A stretch of 64,000 nt of DNA from Burkholderia pyrrocinia (GCF_022809715.1 NZ_CP094459.1:2232001-2296000); one strand, 5' to 3'. Positions 45,975 to 55,638 are shown, numbered from the stretch's first letter. The notes: generated from the sequence alone by a model not told the origin. Made by a program: numbers and translations.

Positions 45975-45988
45975 TTTTGTTGACAAAA
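45975..45988. promoter_or_regulatory. second GntR-type operator, TTTTGT-TG-ACAAAA
   Basis: Arms TTTTGT (45975-45980) and ACAAAA (45983-45988) around TG. Its core TTGTTGACAA is identical to the core of the site at 45834-45845 but in opposite orientation, about 141 bases away. The 306-base gap 45799-46104 holds these two sites, a locally AT-rich sequence and the ldcA terminator, and no gene. Confidence 0.5.
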
Positions 45989-46060
45989 CTGGTGCAAAAT
46001 CCGGCGACGATTCTGTCGACGTCAGCCGAAATTTTTGACCGTTAGTTGCACAATTACGTA

Positions 46061-46087
46061 AAGAAAAAGGCGGAGAACCCGCCTTTC
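46061..46087 (-). terminator. Rho-independent terminator of ldcA
   Basis: On the minus strand AAAGGCGG, loop, CCGCCTTT is followed by TTCTTT, 18 bases past the ldcA stop. Confidence 0.75.
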
Positions 46088-46104
46088 GATCGACCGCGCC
46101 CGCA

Positions 46105-47043
46105 TCAGCCGAGATGCGGATAATCGGACAACGTGAGCCGGAAACCGTGCGCATTCGCGACCAGTTGCGCCTGCGCGCCGAACGGCAGCGTCAGCAGGTC
46201 GGGCACGTGGCCGAACTGCAGGCCCGTGACGACCGGAATACCGACCACCTCGCGCACCTGGTCGATCATCGCCTGCATGTCGTAGCCGTTGTCGTACTCG
46301 AACGTCCGCGCGCCGGTGAACTGGCCGAGCACGAGCGCCTGCTGGCGCGCGAGCAGGCCCGACAGGTGCAGTTGATAGATCATCCGCTCGATCCGGAACG
46401 GCTGTTCGTTGACGTCCTCGATGAACAGGATGCCACCCTCGATGTCGGGCATGTAAGGCGTGCCGACGAGCGACGTGAGGATCGCGAGGTTGCCGCCCCA
46501 CAGCGTGCCCGTCACGTTCATGGTCTGCACCTGCGGTGCTTCGGCGATGATCGTCGTGCTCGGCTGCGTCAGCGTCTGCCAGAAGTGTTGCATCGTGAAG
46601 TCGCTCGGCGTTTCCGCGCCGAAATCGGCGGAAAGCATCGGGCCGCCGAACGTCTTGATGCGCGCCTTCGCGTACAGCGCGAGCTGGATCGCCGTGAAAT
46701 CGCTGTGGCCGACGAGCGCGACCGGCTGGTCGCGCAGCCTGCGCTCGAGCCCGCGATAGTCGAGCCCGTGCAGGATCCGCGCGGCACCGTAGCCGCCGCG
46801 CACCGCGAGCGCAATGTCCGGCAGCGGCCGCTCCGGATCGGCGAGACGGTTCAGGTCGCCTGCCCGCTCGCCGTCGGTGCCGCCGAAACGCTGGAAGCGC
46901 CGCTGCGTCGCCTCGATGTTCTCGATGCGCTGCTGCGCGGTGCTGAGGCGTTCGAGCGCGCGATTGATCGCGTCGGGATCGTGCGGATAACCGGACGGCG
47001 CCAGCAGGCGGATGGTGTAGGACGCGGCGGGCTGGAAGGACAT
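46105..47043 (-). CDS. ldcA: LD-carboxypeptidase (murein tetrapeptide carboxypeptidase, S66 family)
   Basis: 312 residues. The S66 triad can be placed: nucleophile Ser114 in LVGHSDFTAI, Glu in FIEDVNEQPFRIER (about 211) and His in LQFGHVPD (about 281). The start RLLAPSGYPHD and VRGGYGAARIL are also typical. It trims the terminal D-Ala from cytoplasmic murein tetrapeptides during cell-wall recycling. It follows tadA by about 100 bases on the same strand. Confidence 0.92.
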   Translation of the reverse strand: MSFQPAASYTIRLLAPSGYPHDPDAINRALERLSTAQQRIENIEATQRRFQRFGGTDGERAGDLNRLADPERPLPDIALAVRGGYGAARILHGLDYRGLERRLRDQPVALVGHSDFTAIQLALYAKARIKTFGGPMLSADFGAETPSDFTMQHFWQTLTQPSTTIIAEAPQVQTMNVTGTLWGGNLAILTSLVGTPYMPDIEGGILFIEDVNEQPFRIERMIYQLHLSGLLARQQALVLGQFTGARTFEYDNGYDMQAMIDQVREVVGIPVVTGLQFGHVPDLLTLPFGAQAQLVANAHGFRLTLSDYPHLG

Positions 47044-47143
47044 GGCGAAAGGTGTCGGGTCGTCAAACCTGCTTAGAGGGTCCGAACCGTCTTCGGTTCA
47101 GCGGAACCGTGCGCGCCCGGGGCGACAGGCGCGGCCGGCGCGA

Positions 47144-48138
<995 letters not shown>

Positions 48139-48417
48139 CAGTCAATGGGAACAATGCGGCAGGCCGAATTCTAGCAGGGTGACGCGGGTATGACAGGCCC
48201 TTCGAATACATGCTCGATATTGTGCTTTTAGGGGCCGAATCGTGACGCATGCGCGCCGATCGGCGCCAGTTGCCGGTCTGCTGCGCCGCAGCGGGCGAAG
48301 CGCCGTCCGGGCACCGGCAAATGCAGGCGGTGTCGGGCCCTGATTTTTATCTGCGGCGGTGCGTTCCGGGCGTCGCCAATCCGGCGAAACGGACACCGCC
48401 CCACTTCCGCTGCCGGG

Positions 48418-49629
48418 TCACGCGGCCACCGTTTCCGGCCGTGCTTTCGCAAACGGGCGAAACATCATCGCGATCAGGAACGCGCCGAGACCGATCGCGA
48501 ACGAACCGAGGTACAGCCAGCCGTAACCGCCGAACGTATCGACGATCAGGCCGCCGGCAACGGGCCCCGCGGCCATGCCAAGGCTGCCGGCCATCGCGCT
48601 GCCTCCGATCACGGTGCCCATCATCCGCAGCGGGAAGTTCTCGCGCGCGAGCACCGAATACAGCGGCATCACGCCCGCATAGATGAAGCCGAACAGTGTC
48701 GCGACCGCGTAGAACCCGTCCAGCGTGCGCACGAAGTAGTAGCCGAGCGCGCCCAGCGCCTGCGCGAGCAGCCCGGCCACCAGCATGCGCTTCGCGCCGA
48801 CACGGTCGCCGAGGAGCCCGAACACGATCCGGCCGCCCATGCCCGCGAGCCCTTCGACGCTATAGATCGACACCGCGACGATCAGCGGGATCCCGCACGT
48901 CACCGCATAGCTGACCGTATGGAAAATCGGACCCGAGTGCGTCGCACAGCAGAAGAAATTGGTCAGCAGCAGCACCATGAACTGCGGCGAGCGCAGCGCG
49001 TCCGCGACCGACATCGCCGCGGGCGCGCCGGCAGGCGCAGGCGCCGCGTGCGCACGGTCGAGCGCGGGCGCCCGGCGCACCAGCAGCGACACTGGGATCA
49101 TCACGACGGCCGCCAGCGCGGCGACGAGCAGCATCGACGTGCGCCAGTCGTGCGTCGACACGAGCCACGCGGCCAGCGGCGACATCGTCATCGGCGCCAT
49201 CCCCATGCCGGCCGAGACAAGCGACACCGCCAGGCTGCGGTGCGTGTCGAACCAGCCCGTCACGCACGCCATCATCGGCGCGAACACCGCGGCCGTCGCA
49301 CTGCCGACGGCAAGGCCGAAGGTCAGCTGGAACGCGAGCAGCGACGGCGCTCGGCTCGCCAGCGCGAGGCTCGCCGACAGCAGCACGGCGCCCGTCACGA
49401 CGACCGCGCGCGTGCCGATCCGGTCCGACAGGCTGCCCCACCCCATGCTCGCGAAGGCCATCGCGATGAAGCCGAGCGTCATCGCGCCGGAAATGCCGGT
49501 CATCGACCAGCCCGTGTCGCGCGCAATCGCGCGCAGGAACACCGGCAGCGAAAACATCGCGCCGATCGCGATGCAGCCCATCAGGCCGCCCGCGGCGACG
49601 ATCACCCAGCGGTATCGGGAATCCGGCAT
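48418..49629 (-). CDS. MFS transporter (oxalate/formate antiporter-like subgroup)
   Basis: 403 residues from the ATG at 49629, preceded by GGAGA; the open upstream sequence is not protein-like. Twelve hydrophobic segments, with MGWGSLSDRIGTRAVVV as the loop 2-3 motif and GGRIVFGLLGDRVGAKRMLV as its repeat in the second half, plus GPVAGGLIVDTFGGYGWLY. This pattern is that of monocarboxylate or oxalate/formate-type transporters. It is divergent from the GntR/flavoprotein operon and probably brings in its substrate (inference). Confidence 0.85.
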   Translation of the reverse strand: MPDSRYRWVIVAAGGLMGCIAIGAMFSLPVFLRAIARDTGWSMTGISGAMTLGFIAMAFASMGWGSLSDRIGTRAVVVTGAVLLSASLALASRAPSLLAFQLTFGLAVGSATAAVFAPMMACVTGWFDTHRSLAVSLVSAGMGMAPMTMSPLAAWLVSTHDWRTSMLLVAALAAVVMIPVSLLVRRAPALDRAHAAPAPAGAPAAMSVADALRSPQFMVLLLTNFFCCATHSGPIFHTVSYAVTCGIPLIVAVSIYSVEGLAGMGGRIVFGLLGDRVGAKRMLVAGLLAQALGALGYYFVRTLDGFYAVATLFGFIYAGVMPLYSVLARENFPLRMMGTVIGGSAMAGSLGMAAGPVAGGLIVDTFGGYGWLYLGSFAIGLGAFLIAMMFRPFAKARPETVAA

Positions 49630-49886
49630 TTGGCGTCTCCTTGTTCGTTTCGGCAATCCTCGGGAACCGCGCGCCTGCTGCGCCGCGCGGCGGCCTGCCC
49701 GGCTGTCGCATCGACGCTGTCGCGAACCCGGTCGACATGGATACGACGAGCGACGCATCGGGAAATCGACATGTGCGGCGCACGCGCCGGCGATTTTTTG
49801 GATTGTCAGCCGATCCGCGCGGCTGGCAACGGGCGGATCGTTCGAACACCGAACGCAGGAGCGCCCCTCCGGCCCGCCGCCCCGCT

Positions 49887-49902
49887 TTTCCGATTTCGGA
49901 AA
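49887..49902. repeat. palindrome TTTCCGA-TT-TCGGAAA in the divergent promoter region
   Basis: Seven-base arms around TT, followed closely by ATTTCG/CGAAAT as an overlapping inverted repeat (to 49910). It lies in the 352-base gap between the MFS gene and the gntR gene, in a locally AT-rich stretch, and may be a regulator or effector site. The rest of the gap contains no gene I can support. Confidence 0.4.
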
Positions 49903-49961
49903 GTCGAAATCAGAAATGGTTGGTTTGGACGCACGATCGCGCTGGCTACACTCGGACCATC

Positions 49962-49975
49962 TTGTCATAACAAGT
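49962..49975. promoter_or_regulatory. putative GntR/HutC operator CTTGT-CATA-ACAAG
   Basis: Perfect five-base arms around four bases, ending six bases before the start codon of the gntR/UTRA gene at 49982. It resembles the TTGT/ACAA-type operators of HutC-group regulators, so autoregulation of the whole operon is likely. Confidence 0.5.
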
Positions 49976-49981
49976 TGACCG

Positions 49982-50752
49982 ATGCCTCCAACCAACGTCG
50001 TCCCGCTGTCGGCGGCCCCGCTCTACGTGCAGATCAAGGACACGCTGCGCGCGCGCATTCTCGACGGCACCCATGCGCCGCACAGCAGGATGCCGTCCGA
50101 GCACGAACTCTGCGCGATGTTCGACGTCAGCCGCATCACGGTGCGCCAGGCGCTCGGCGACCTGCAGAAGGAAGGCCTGCTGTTCAAGCTGCACGGCAAG
50201 GGCACGTTCGTGTCGAAGCCGAAGGCGTTCCAGAACGTGACGTCGCTGCAGGGGTTCGCCGAGGCGATGTCGTCGATGGGCTACGAGATCGTCAACCAGT
50301 TGCGCAGCTTTCGCACCGTGAAGGCCGATCGCCATCTCGCGACGAAGCTGAACGTGCCGGAAGGCGCGCCGCTCGTCGAGATCCATCGCGTGCGGCTGCT
50401 GAACCGCGAGCCCGTGTCGCTCGAACAGACCTGGGTGCCCGAAGCGCTCGGCAAGCGTCTTGCGGGCACCGATCTCGCGACCCGCGACATCTTCCTGATC
50501 CTGGAAAACGACTGCGGCATCCCGCTCGGTCATGCCGACGTGTCGATCGACGCGATCCTCGCCGACGACGAGATCGTCGACGCGCTGCACGTCGAGGAAA
50601 GCAGCCCCGTGCTGCGCATCGAGCGCCTCACGCACGACGCATCGGGCGCACCGATCGACTACGAATACCTCTACTTCCGCGGCGACGCCTTCCAGTACCG
50701 GTTGCGCATCGACCGGCAGAAGGCGCGCAAACCTGCAAGGAACCCGAAATGA
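49982..50752 (+). CDS. GntR-family regulator, HutC/UTRA subgroup
   Basis: 256 residues. GntR winged helix at about 12-78 (MPSEHELCAMFDVSRITVRQAL, GKGTFVSKPK) and a UTRA ligand-binding domain from about 95 (SMGYEIVNQLRSF, LVEIHRVRLLNREPVSLEQTWVP as parts) to the end (YEYLYFRGDAFQYRLRI). Its stop overlaps the start of the flavoprotein gene by ATGA, so regulator and enzyme are translationally coupled. The effector is unknown. Confidence 0.9.
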   Translation: MPPTNVVPLSAAPLYVQIKDTLRARILDGTHAPHSRMPSEHELCAMFDVSRITVRQALGDLQKEGLLFKLHGKGTFVSKPKAFQNVTSLQGFAEAMSSMGYEIVNQLRSFRTVKADRHLATKLNVPEGAPLVEIHRVRLLNREPVSLEQTWVPEALGKRLAGTDLATRDIFLILENDCGIPLGHADVSIDAILADDEIVDALHVEESSPVLRIERLTHDASGAPIDYEYLYFRGDAFQYRLRIDRQKARKPARNPK

Positions 50753-52488
50753 ATACCCATCTGCACGAATACGACGTCGTCGTGGTCGGCGGCGGCACGG
50801 CCGGCCCGATGGCGGCGATCAAGGCGCAGGAACGCGACCCGTCCCTGCGCGTGCTGCTGCTCGAAAAAGCCAACGTGAAGCGCAGCGGCGCGATCTCGAT
50901 GGGAATGGACGGACTGAACAACGCGGTAATCCCCGGGCATGCGACGCCCGAGCAGTACACGCGCGAGATCACGATCGCCAACGACGGCATCGTCGACCAG
51001 GAAGCCGTGTACGCGTATGCGACGCACAGCTTCGCGACGATCGAACAGCTCGACCGCTGGGGCGTGAAGTTCGAGAAGGACGGCACCGGCGACTATGCAG
51101 TGAAGAAGGTCCATCACATGGGCTCGTACGTGCTGCCGATGCCGGAAGGACACGACATCAAGAAGGTGCTGTACCGACAACTGAAGCGCGCACGCATCGC
51201 GATCACGAACCGGATCGTCGCGACGCGCGTGCTGACCGACGCGCACGGCCGCGCGAGCGGCGTACTCGGCTTCGACTGCCGCACCGCGGAGTTCCACGTG
51301 ATCCGCGCGAAGGCCGTGATTCTCTGCTGCGGCGCGGCCGGCCGGCTCGGGTTGCCGGCGTCGGGCTACCTGATGGGTACGTACGAGAACCCGACCAACG
51401 CGGGCGACGGCTACGCGATGGCCTATCACGCCGGCGCCGCGCTCGCGAATCTCGAATGCTTCCAGATCAATCCGCTGATCAAGGACTACAACGGTCCTGC
51501 ATGCGCATACGTGACCGGGCCGCTCGGCGGCTTCACCGCGAACGGCCGGGGCGAGCGCTTCATCGAGTGCGACTACTGGAGCGGCCAGATGATGTGGGAG
51601 TTTTATCAGGAACTGCAAAGCGGCAATGGCCCCGTGTTCCTGAAGCTCGACCACCTCGCGGAAGAAACGATCCGAACCATCGAGCAGATCCTGCATACGA
51701 ACGAGCGGCCGAGCCGCGGCCGCTTCCATGCGGGGCGCGGGACCGACTACCGCAGCCAGATGGTCGAAATGCACATCTCCGAGATCGGCTTCTGCAGCGG
51801 CCACAGCGCGTCGGGCGTCTACGTGAACGCACGCGCGGAGACGACCGTTCCCGGGCTCTACGCCGCCGGCGACATGGCCGCCGTCCCGCACAACTACATG
51901 CTCGGCGCTTTCACGTACGGCTGGTTCGCCGGGCAGAACGCGGCCGACTACGTGGCCGGCCGCGACCATGCACCGGTGGACGACGAACAGGTCGACGCCG
52001 AACGTACACGCGTGTTCGCCCCGCTGTTACGCGAGCGCGGCCTGGCGCCCGCACAGGTCGAATACAAGCTGCGCCGCATGGTGAACGATTACCTGCAACC
52101 GCCGAAGGTGACGCGCAAGATGGAAATCGGGCTTCAGCGTTTTGACGAGATTACTGAGGATATCGAAGAAATAAAGGCGAGCCACCCTCACGAACTGATG
52201 CGCGCGGCCGAAGTGCGGGCGATCCGCGACTGCGCGGAAATGGCCGCTCGCGCGTCGTTGTTCCGCACCGAGAGCCGCTGGGGGCTGTATCACCATCGCG
52301 TCGACTATCCGCACCGCAACGACGCCGAATGGTTCTGCCATACGTGGCTGCGCAAGGATGCCTACGGCGCGATGCGCAGCGAGAAGCGGCCGATCGAGCC
52401 TTACATCGTGCCGCTGGCCGACGACGAACGCGGCGCCTACGCGCATCTGCGCATCCGTGAACCGGCCGCGCTCGCGGCCGCTCTCTGA
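50749..52488 (+). CDS. APS-reductase alpha-like / fumarate reductase-type flavoprotein
   Basis: 579 residues. The FAD Rossmann motif VVVVGGGTAGPMAAIKA is at about 10-26 and the second FAD-binding stretch GLYAAGDMAAVPHNYMLGAF near 370. Several blocks follow AprA rather than SdhA/FrdA: GAISMGMDGLNN, the RAAEVRAIRDCAEMAARASLFRTESRWGLYHHRVDYP region split around residue 490-525, and pairing with an AprB-like ferredoxin. It should be a cytoplasmic FAD oxidoreductase, but acting on what is unknown. No sat (ATP sulfurylase), qmo or dsr gene lies near, which argues against dissimilatory APS reductase. Confidence 0.82.
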   Translation: MNTHLHEYDVVVVGGGTAGPMAAIKAQERDPSLRVLLLEKANVKRSGAISMGMDGLNNAVIPGHATPEQYTREITIANDGIVDQEAVYAYATHSFATIEQLDRWGVKFEKDGTGDYAVKKVHHMGSYVLPMPEGHDIKKVLYRQLKRARIAITNRIVATRVLTDAHGRASGVLGFDCRTAEFHVIRAKAVILCCGAAGRLGLPASGYLMGTYENPTNAGDGYAMAYHAGAALANLECFQINPLIKDYNGPACAYVTGPLGGFTANGRGERFIECDYWSGQMMWEFYQELQSGNGPVFLKLDHLAEETIRTIEQILHTNERPSRGRFHAGRGTDYRSQMVEMHISEIGFCSGHSASGVYVNARAETTVPGLYAAGDMAAVPHNYMLGAFTYGWFAGQNAADYVAGRDHAPVDDEQVDAERTRVFAPLLRERGLAPAQVEYKLRRMVNDYLQPPKVTRKMEIGLQRFDEITEDIEEIKASHPHELMRAAEVRAIRDCAEMAARASLFRTESRWGLYHHRVDYPHRNDAEWFCHTWLRKDAYGAMRSEKRPIEPYIVPLADDERGAYAHLRIREPAALAAAL

Positions 52489-52499
52489 GGAGCCTTACC

Positions 52500-52745
52500 A
52501 TGCCCCATACCCCGCACGACATCTTCCAGCGCAGCAGCGCGCCCGTCACGATCGACGAGACGCTGTGCATCGCAGACAAGGGCTGCACCGTCTGCGTCGA
52601 CGTGTGCCCGCTCGACCTGCTCGCGATCGACGTGACCAAGGGCAAGGCCTACATGCAGTTCGACGAATGCTGGTACTGCATGCCGTGCGAGCGCGATTGC
52701 CCGACCGGTGCGGTCAAGGTCGAGATTCCTTACCTGCTGCGCTGA
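52500..52745 (+). CDS. AprB-like 2x[4Fe-4S] ferredoxin
   Basis: 81 residues, starting 11 bases after the flavoprotein gene. Two cluster motifs: CIADKGCTVCVDVCP (C-x5-C-x2-C-x3-CP, an expanded first motif) and CWYCMPCERDCP (C-x2-C-x2-C-x3-CP). The Trp next to the second motif's first Cys and the trailing AVKVEIPYLLR resemble the ferredoxin-like part of AprB; the C-terminal tail of true AprB is missing. It is the expected electron carrier of the flavoprotein. Confidence 0.88.
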   Translation: MPHTPHDIFQRSSAPVTIDETLCIADKGCTVCVDVCPLDLLAIDVTKGKAYMQFDECWYCMPCERDCPTGAVKVEIPYLLR

Positions 52746-52891
52746 CCGGGTGCGCGGCCAATCGTCGTCATGCCGCCCGAGCGGGTCGTGCATCGACGAC
52801 GTGATGGCCGGGCCGACGTTCGCCAGGTTCGCATCGCCCATGCACCGCGTTCCACGAGCAGCCGCCCTTTCATCGAACCGACCTTTTGCCC

Positions 52892-53884
52892 ATGACCGCT
52901 TTCTCTTCCACCTCCTCGCTGCCCGGCACGCACGATCCGGATCTGGTCGCGCTCGTCGCCCGCCTCGCTGCGCCCGACGCATCCGTGCGCCGCATCGCGC
53001 TGCTTGAGCTCGCAGATCTCGAGGAATCCGATCTCGTACCCGCGTTCGTCGCGGCGCTGCGCGACGATCCGTCGGCCGACGTGCGCAGCGAGGCGGCTCG
53101 TGTGCTCAGCGCATGGGAACAGCCCGACGTCGTCGATGCGCTGTGCCGCGCGTTGCTCGATCCGGACGACGGTGTGCGCGCCACCGCTGCACAGAGCCTG
53201 TCCGAACTGAAGGACGCGACATCGGGCGCCGTGCTGTGCGGCTGGGCCGACCGGCCCGAGCCGTTCGTGCGTAGCGCCGTGCTGCGCGGGCTGCGCGAGT
53301 TGCGCGATCCCGATGCGTTCGCGCCTGCGTTGCGCGCACTCGACGCCGACGCCGCGGCCGTGCGCGCCGAGGCCGTCGCCGTGCTCGGCTGGCTCAGGGA
53401 TATACGCGCACTGCCACCGCTCGCACGCATCGCGACAGCCGACGCCGACGCGGACGTGCGGCGTGTTGCGGTCGGCGCGATCGGGTTCGCGGCACCCGGT
53501 GACACGACCGTTGTCACCGCATTGCTCGTGGCACTGCGCGACACTGCATGGCAGGTCCGCGAGGAAGCGGCCGCAACACTCGGCAAGCTGCGTGTCGCGA
53601 TCGCGCGTAACCAACTCGTCGCCGCACTCGACGACGACTACTGGCAAGTGCGATTGCGCGCCGTGCGCGCGCTCGGGCAGCTACGCGATGCTGCTGCGGC
53701 GCCGGCCGTCGTCGTGCTGCTCTCGCATGCGATCAGCAATCTGCGCAAGGAAGCCGCACTTGCACTCGGCGAATTGCGCGACCCCGGCACGCTGCCCGCA
53801 CTACACGACGCACTCGAGGATCGCGATCCCGAAGTGCGCAAGGCCGTGCGGATCGCGATCCAGCAGATCGGAGAAGCACGATGA
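52892..53884 (+). CDS. HEAT-repeat protein (PBS-lyase HEAT-like repeats)
   Basis: 330 residues from the ATG at 52892. About eight to nine repeats of roughly 31 residues cover almost the entire protein, with recurring D-x-x-V-R-x-x-A (DPSADVRSEAARVLSAW, DPDDGVRATAAQSLSEL, DTAWQVREEAAATLGKL, DRDPEVRKAVRIAIQQI). No catalytic motif or signal peptide. Similar proteins act as scaffolds or in cofactor-lyase reactions. Within this operon it may chaperone the iron-sulfur flavoprotein pair; that is inference from position. Confidence 0.85.
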   Translation: MTAFSSTSSLPGTHDPDLVALVARLAAPDASVRRIALLELADLEESDLVPAFVAALRDDPSADVRSEAARVLSAWEQPDVVDALCRALLDPDDGVRATAAQSLSELKDATSGAVLCGWADRPEPFVRSAVLRGLRELRDPDAFAPALRALDADAAAVRAEAVAVLGWLRDIRALPPLARIATADADADVRRVAVGAIGFAAPGDTTVVTALLVALRDTAWQVREEAAATLGKLRVAIARNQLVAALDDDYWQVRLRAVRALGQLRDAAAAPAVVVLLSHAISNLRKEAALALGELRDPGTLPALHDALEDRDPEVRKAVRIAIQQIGEAR

Positions 53885-54222
53885 CACCACCGACCGAAAT
53901 CGTGCTCGACCACGCAGCGCGTGCGTTGACGCTGCGCTGGCCGGGCGGCGACATGCAACGCATCGGTTATGTGCAGCTACGCAGCAGTTGCCCGTGCGCT
54001 GCTTGCCGCAAGATCCGGTTCGGCGCAGGCGTGGTCGACGCGCGACCGGACGTGACGCTGGACGGCGTGGAAGCGGCCGGTTACGGCATTCGCCTGCTGT
54101 TCGGCGATGGTCATGCTCGCGGCATCTATCCGTGGCCGTATCTGGCGGAACTCGGAAAACGCGACACGGATCCGGACATCGGCACGCATTGCGTGCGCAT
54201 GTTCGGCGATCTCGCGAACTGA
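53881..54222 (+). CDS. DUF971 protein (GBBH-like N-terminal domain)
   Basis: 113 residues, start overlapping the HEAT gene stop by ATGA. The DUF971 pattern is clear: LTLRWPGGDMQRIGYVQLRSSCPCAACR with a CPCAAC motif, and IRLLFGDGHARGIYPWPYLAEL. The domain is also found at the N-terminus of gamma-butyrobetaine hydroxylase, where its Cys/His residues bind zinc; here CPC-x2-C could do so. Stand-alone members are linked with iron-sulfur proteins in several genomes. It is the last gene of the operon. Confidence 0.87.
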   Translation: MTPPTEIVLDHAARALTLRWPGGDMQRIGYVQLRSSCPCAACRKIRFGAGVVDARPDVTLDGVEAAGYGIRLLFGDGHARGIYPWPYLAELGKRDTDPDIGTHCVRMFGDLAN

Positions 54223-54613
54223 CCGTCAGCGGGCCGGCCTCGCATCGGTGCCCCGTTCCGGGCTCGCAGCATGCTTCGATGCGCTGCCGCGCCCGCTCGG
54301 CACACTCGAAACGTTGCCGCCGAAGCCATCGCGCGCGGCACGCAGCCGTGTTACGCGTCATGCGTCATGCGCGACGCATCGGCAGCACGCATTCGACGAT
54401 CGAAAAGGCGCGCTGCATGAAACCGTTGAACCGATCTGCATCGCACCGCAGTCTTGGAATCGGAGGTTGACAACGCCCCCATGGCACAGGATCGCAAGCG
54501 GCGAAATGGCGAGGACGATCGCTTCTCGGGCTGGACGCGTCTTTCACAGGCCCGAAGATGCTAACCTCTTGGCCAAACTAACGCGCCACCGCATGAAGCA
54601 ATAGGATTCAACA
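54223..54613. other. intergenic region, no gene recognised
   Basis: 391 bases with a slightly lower and uneven GC content. ATGCGTC (54360-54366) and GACGCAT (54373-54379) form a small inverted repeat preceded by GCGTCAT repeats. TTGACA occurs at 54467-54472 without a good -10. Open frames here have neither ribosome binding sites nor protein-like composition. It separates the flavoprotein operon from the exonuclease gene. Confidence 0.4.
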
Positions 54614-55231
54614 ATGCAAACCGTTGCGGTACTGGACTTCGAAACGACCGGGCTTTCGCCGAATCTGGGCGACCGTGCTACCGAAATCGCCGTCATCCTT
54701 CTACGCGACGGACAAGTCGTCGACCGTTTCCAGAGCTTGATGAATGCGGGCCGACGCATACCGTCCGATGTCGTCGCGCTGACCGGCATCACGAACGACA
54801 TGATTGCGTCGGCTCCCCCGGCGTCGAAAGTCATGAAAGAAGCGGCGGCGTTCGTCGGCAAGCATGCCGTCGTGGCGCACAACGCCGGTTTCGACAAACG
54901 GTTCTGGCAGTCGGAACTCGGACTTCTCGACATGTCAGCCGAGCACTCCTTTGCCTGCACGATGCTTGTGGCGAGACGCATCTACCCGGACGTTCGGAGT
55001 CACCGCCTGTCGAGCCTGGCCGAGACGCTGCAGTTGCCGAAATCGGGCCGCGCTCACCGGGCCATGGTCGACGCCGAGATGGCCGGTCATCTGTGGTGCC
55101 GGTTGCAGCACGACATTGCGCGGACTTATGGACTGGATCGTATCGATCACGATCTGATGACACGTGTCCAGACAACGAGCAAGGCGAAGGTGCCCATGTA
55201 TTTGCGTTCGCTCGTACGCTCGCACACGTGA
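54614..55231 (+). CDS. DEDDh 3'-5' exonuclease (DnaQ/epsilon-like)
   Basis: 205 residues. The four exonuclease motifs are complete: ExoI VLDFETTGL (Asp8, Glu10), the GITNDMI block, ExoII VAHNAGFDKRF (Asp near 94), and ExoIIIe HRAMVDAEMAGHL (His near 147, Asp near 152). There is no polymerase or other domain. It could be a DnaQ-like proofreading paralogue or a stand-alone repair nuclease. GC content is below that of neighbours, and it borders the decayed island next to guaA. Confidence 0.88.
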   Translation: MQTVAVLDFETTGLSPNLGDRATEIAVILLRDGQVVDRFQSLMNAGRRIPSDVVALTGITNDMIASAPPASKVMKEAAAFVGKHAVVAHNAGFDKRFWQSELGLLDMSAEHSFACTMLVARRIYPDVRSHRLSSLAETLQLPKSGRAHRAMVDAEMAGHLWCRLQHDIARTYGLDRIDHDLMTRVQTTSKAKVPMYLRSLVRSHT

Positions 55232-55368
55232 AATCGGAGCAAGGGGCGCAAGCCATCGCCATCGAACGCACCTTCGGCTGCTGAAAGCAGTGCCGACGAA
55301 ACCCGACAACAGATTGCCGCGGCAAGAATGCCGCACGACGCTTCCTGACTCATGCAACGCATCAATGC

Positions 55369-55396
55369 AAACGGCCTGGCAACCGCCAGGCCGTTT
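55369..55396. terminator. terminator-like perfect hairpin after the exonuclease gene
   Basis: AAACGGCCTGGC, loop AACC, GCCAGGCCGTTT: a perfect 12-base stem 137 bases after the stop, with only TTT on either side. Likely a weak bidirectional terminator marking the end of the conserved flank. Confidence 0.65.
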
Positions 55397-55513
55397 CTTG
55401 TCCGAATCTGCGACTGGACAGCTGACGCGCTGAACCAGCAATCCGCCTACGAACTATCGCGACATCAACCAATGCGCAACGACGAGAGCGGAATCAAGCG
55501 CTGATTCAGCAGG

Positions 55514-55527
55514 AATGCTTCCCACTC
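55514..55527 (+). repeat. direct repeat of the guaA 3' end (putative distal attachment site)
   Basis: AAT-N3-TCCCACTC here matches AAT-N3-TCCCACTC at 58104-58117, which covers the last codons and stop of guaA. The 3' end of guaA is a known integration site of genomic islands, so the pair may be attL and attR of a decayed island of 2.6 kb. Between here and 55638 the sequence is unusually AT-rich (55540-55630) and holds no gene. Confidence 0.45.
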
Positions 55528-55638
55528 AGTGATCTACAAAAGACATAGTCTATTGATTTTCATGGATATTTTTTCCGCTTATATTCTCGATACCATCAGA
55601 AATACCATGTCCAGCGAGCGCTAAAAATTGTTGCGTGG

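Noticed and set aside
45975..46020. Plus-strand promoter from the perfect TTGACA at 45980
   Set aside because: No acceptable -10 lies 16-18 bases downstream and no plus-strand gene follows; the site is better read as an operator.
49982..54222. Flavoprotein/ferredoxin pair as a genuine dissimilatory APS reductase (aprAB)
   Set aside because: No ATP sulfurylase, Qmo or Dsr genes are near, the ferredoxin lacks the AprB tail, and the operon has HEAT and DUF971 genes not known from sulfate reduction.
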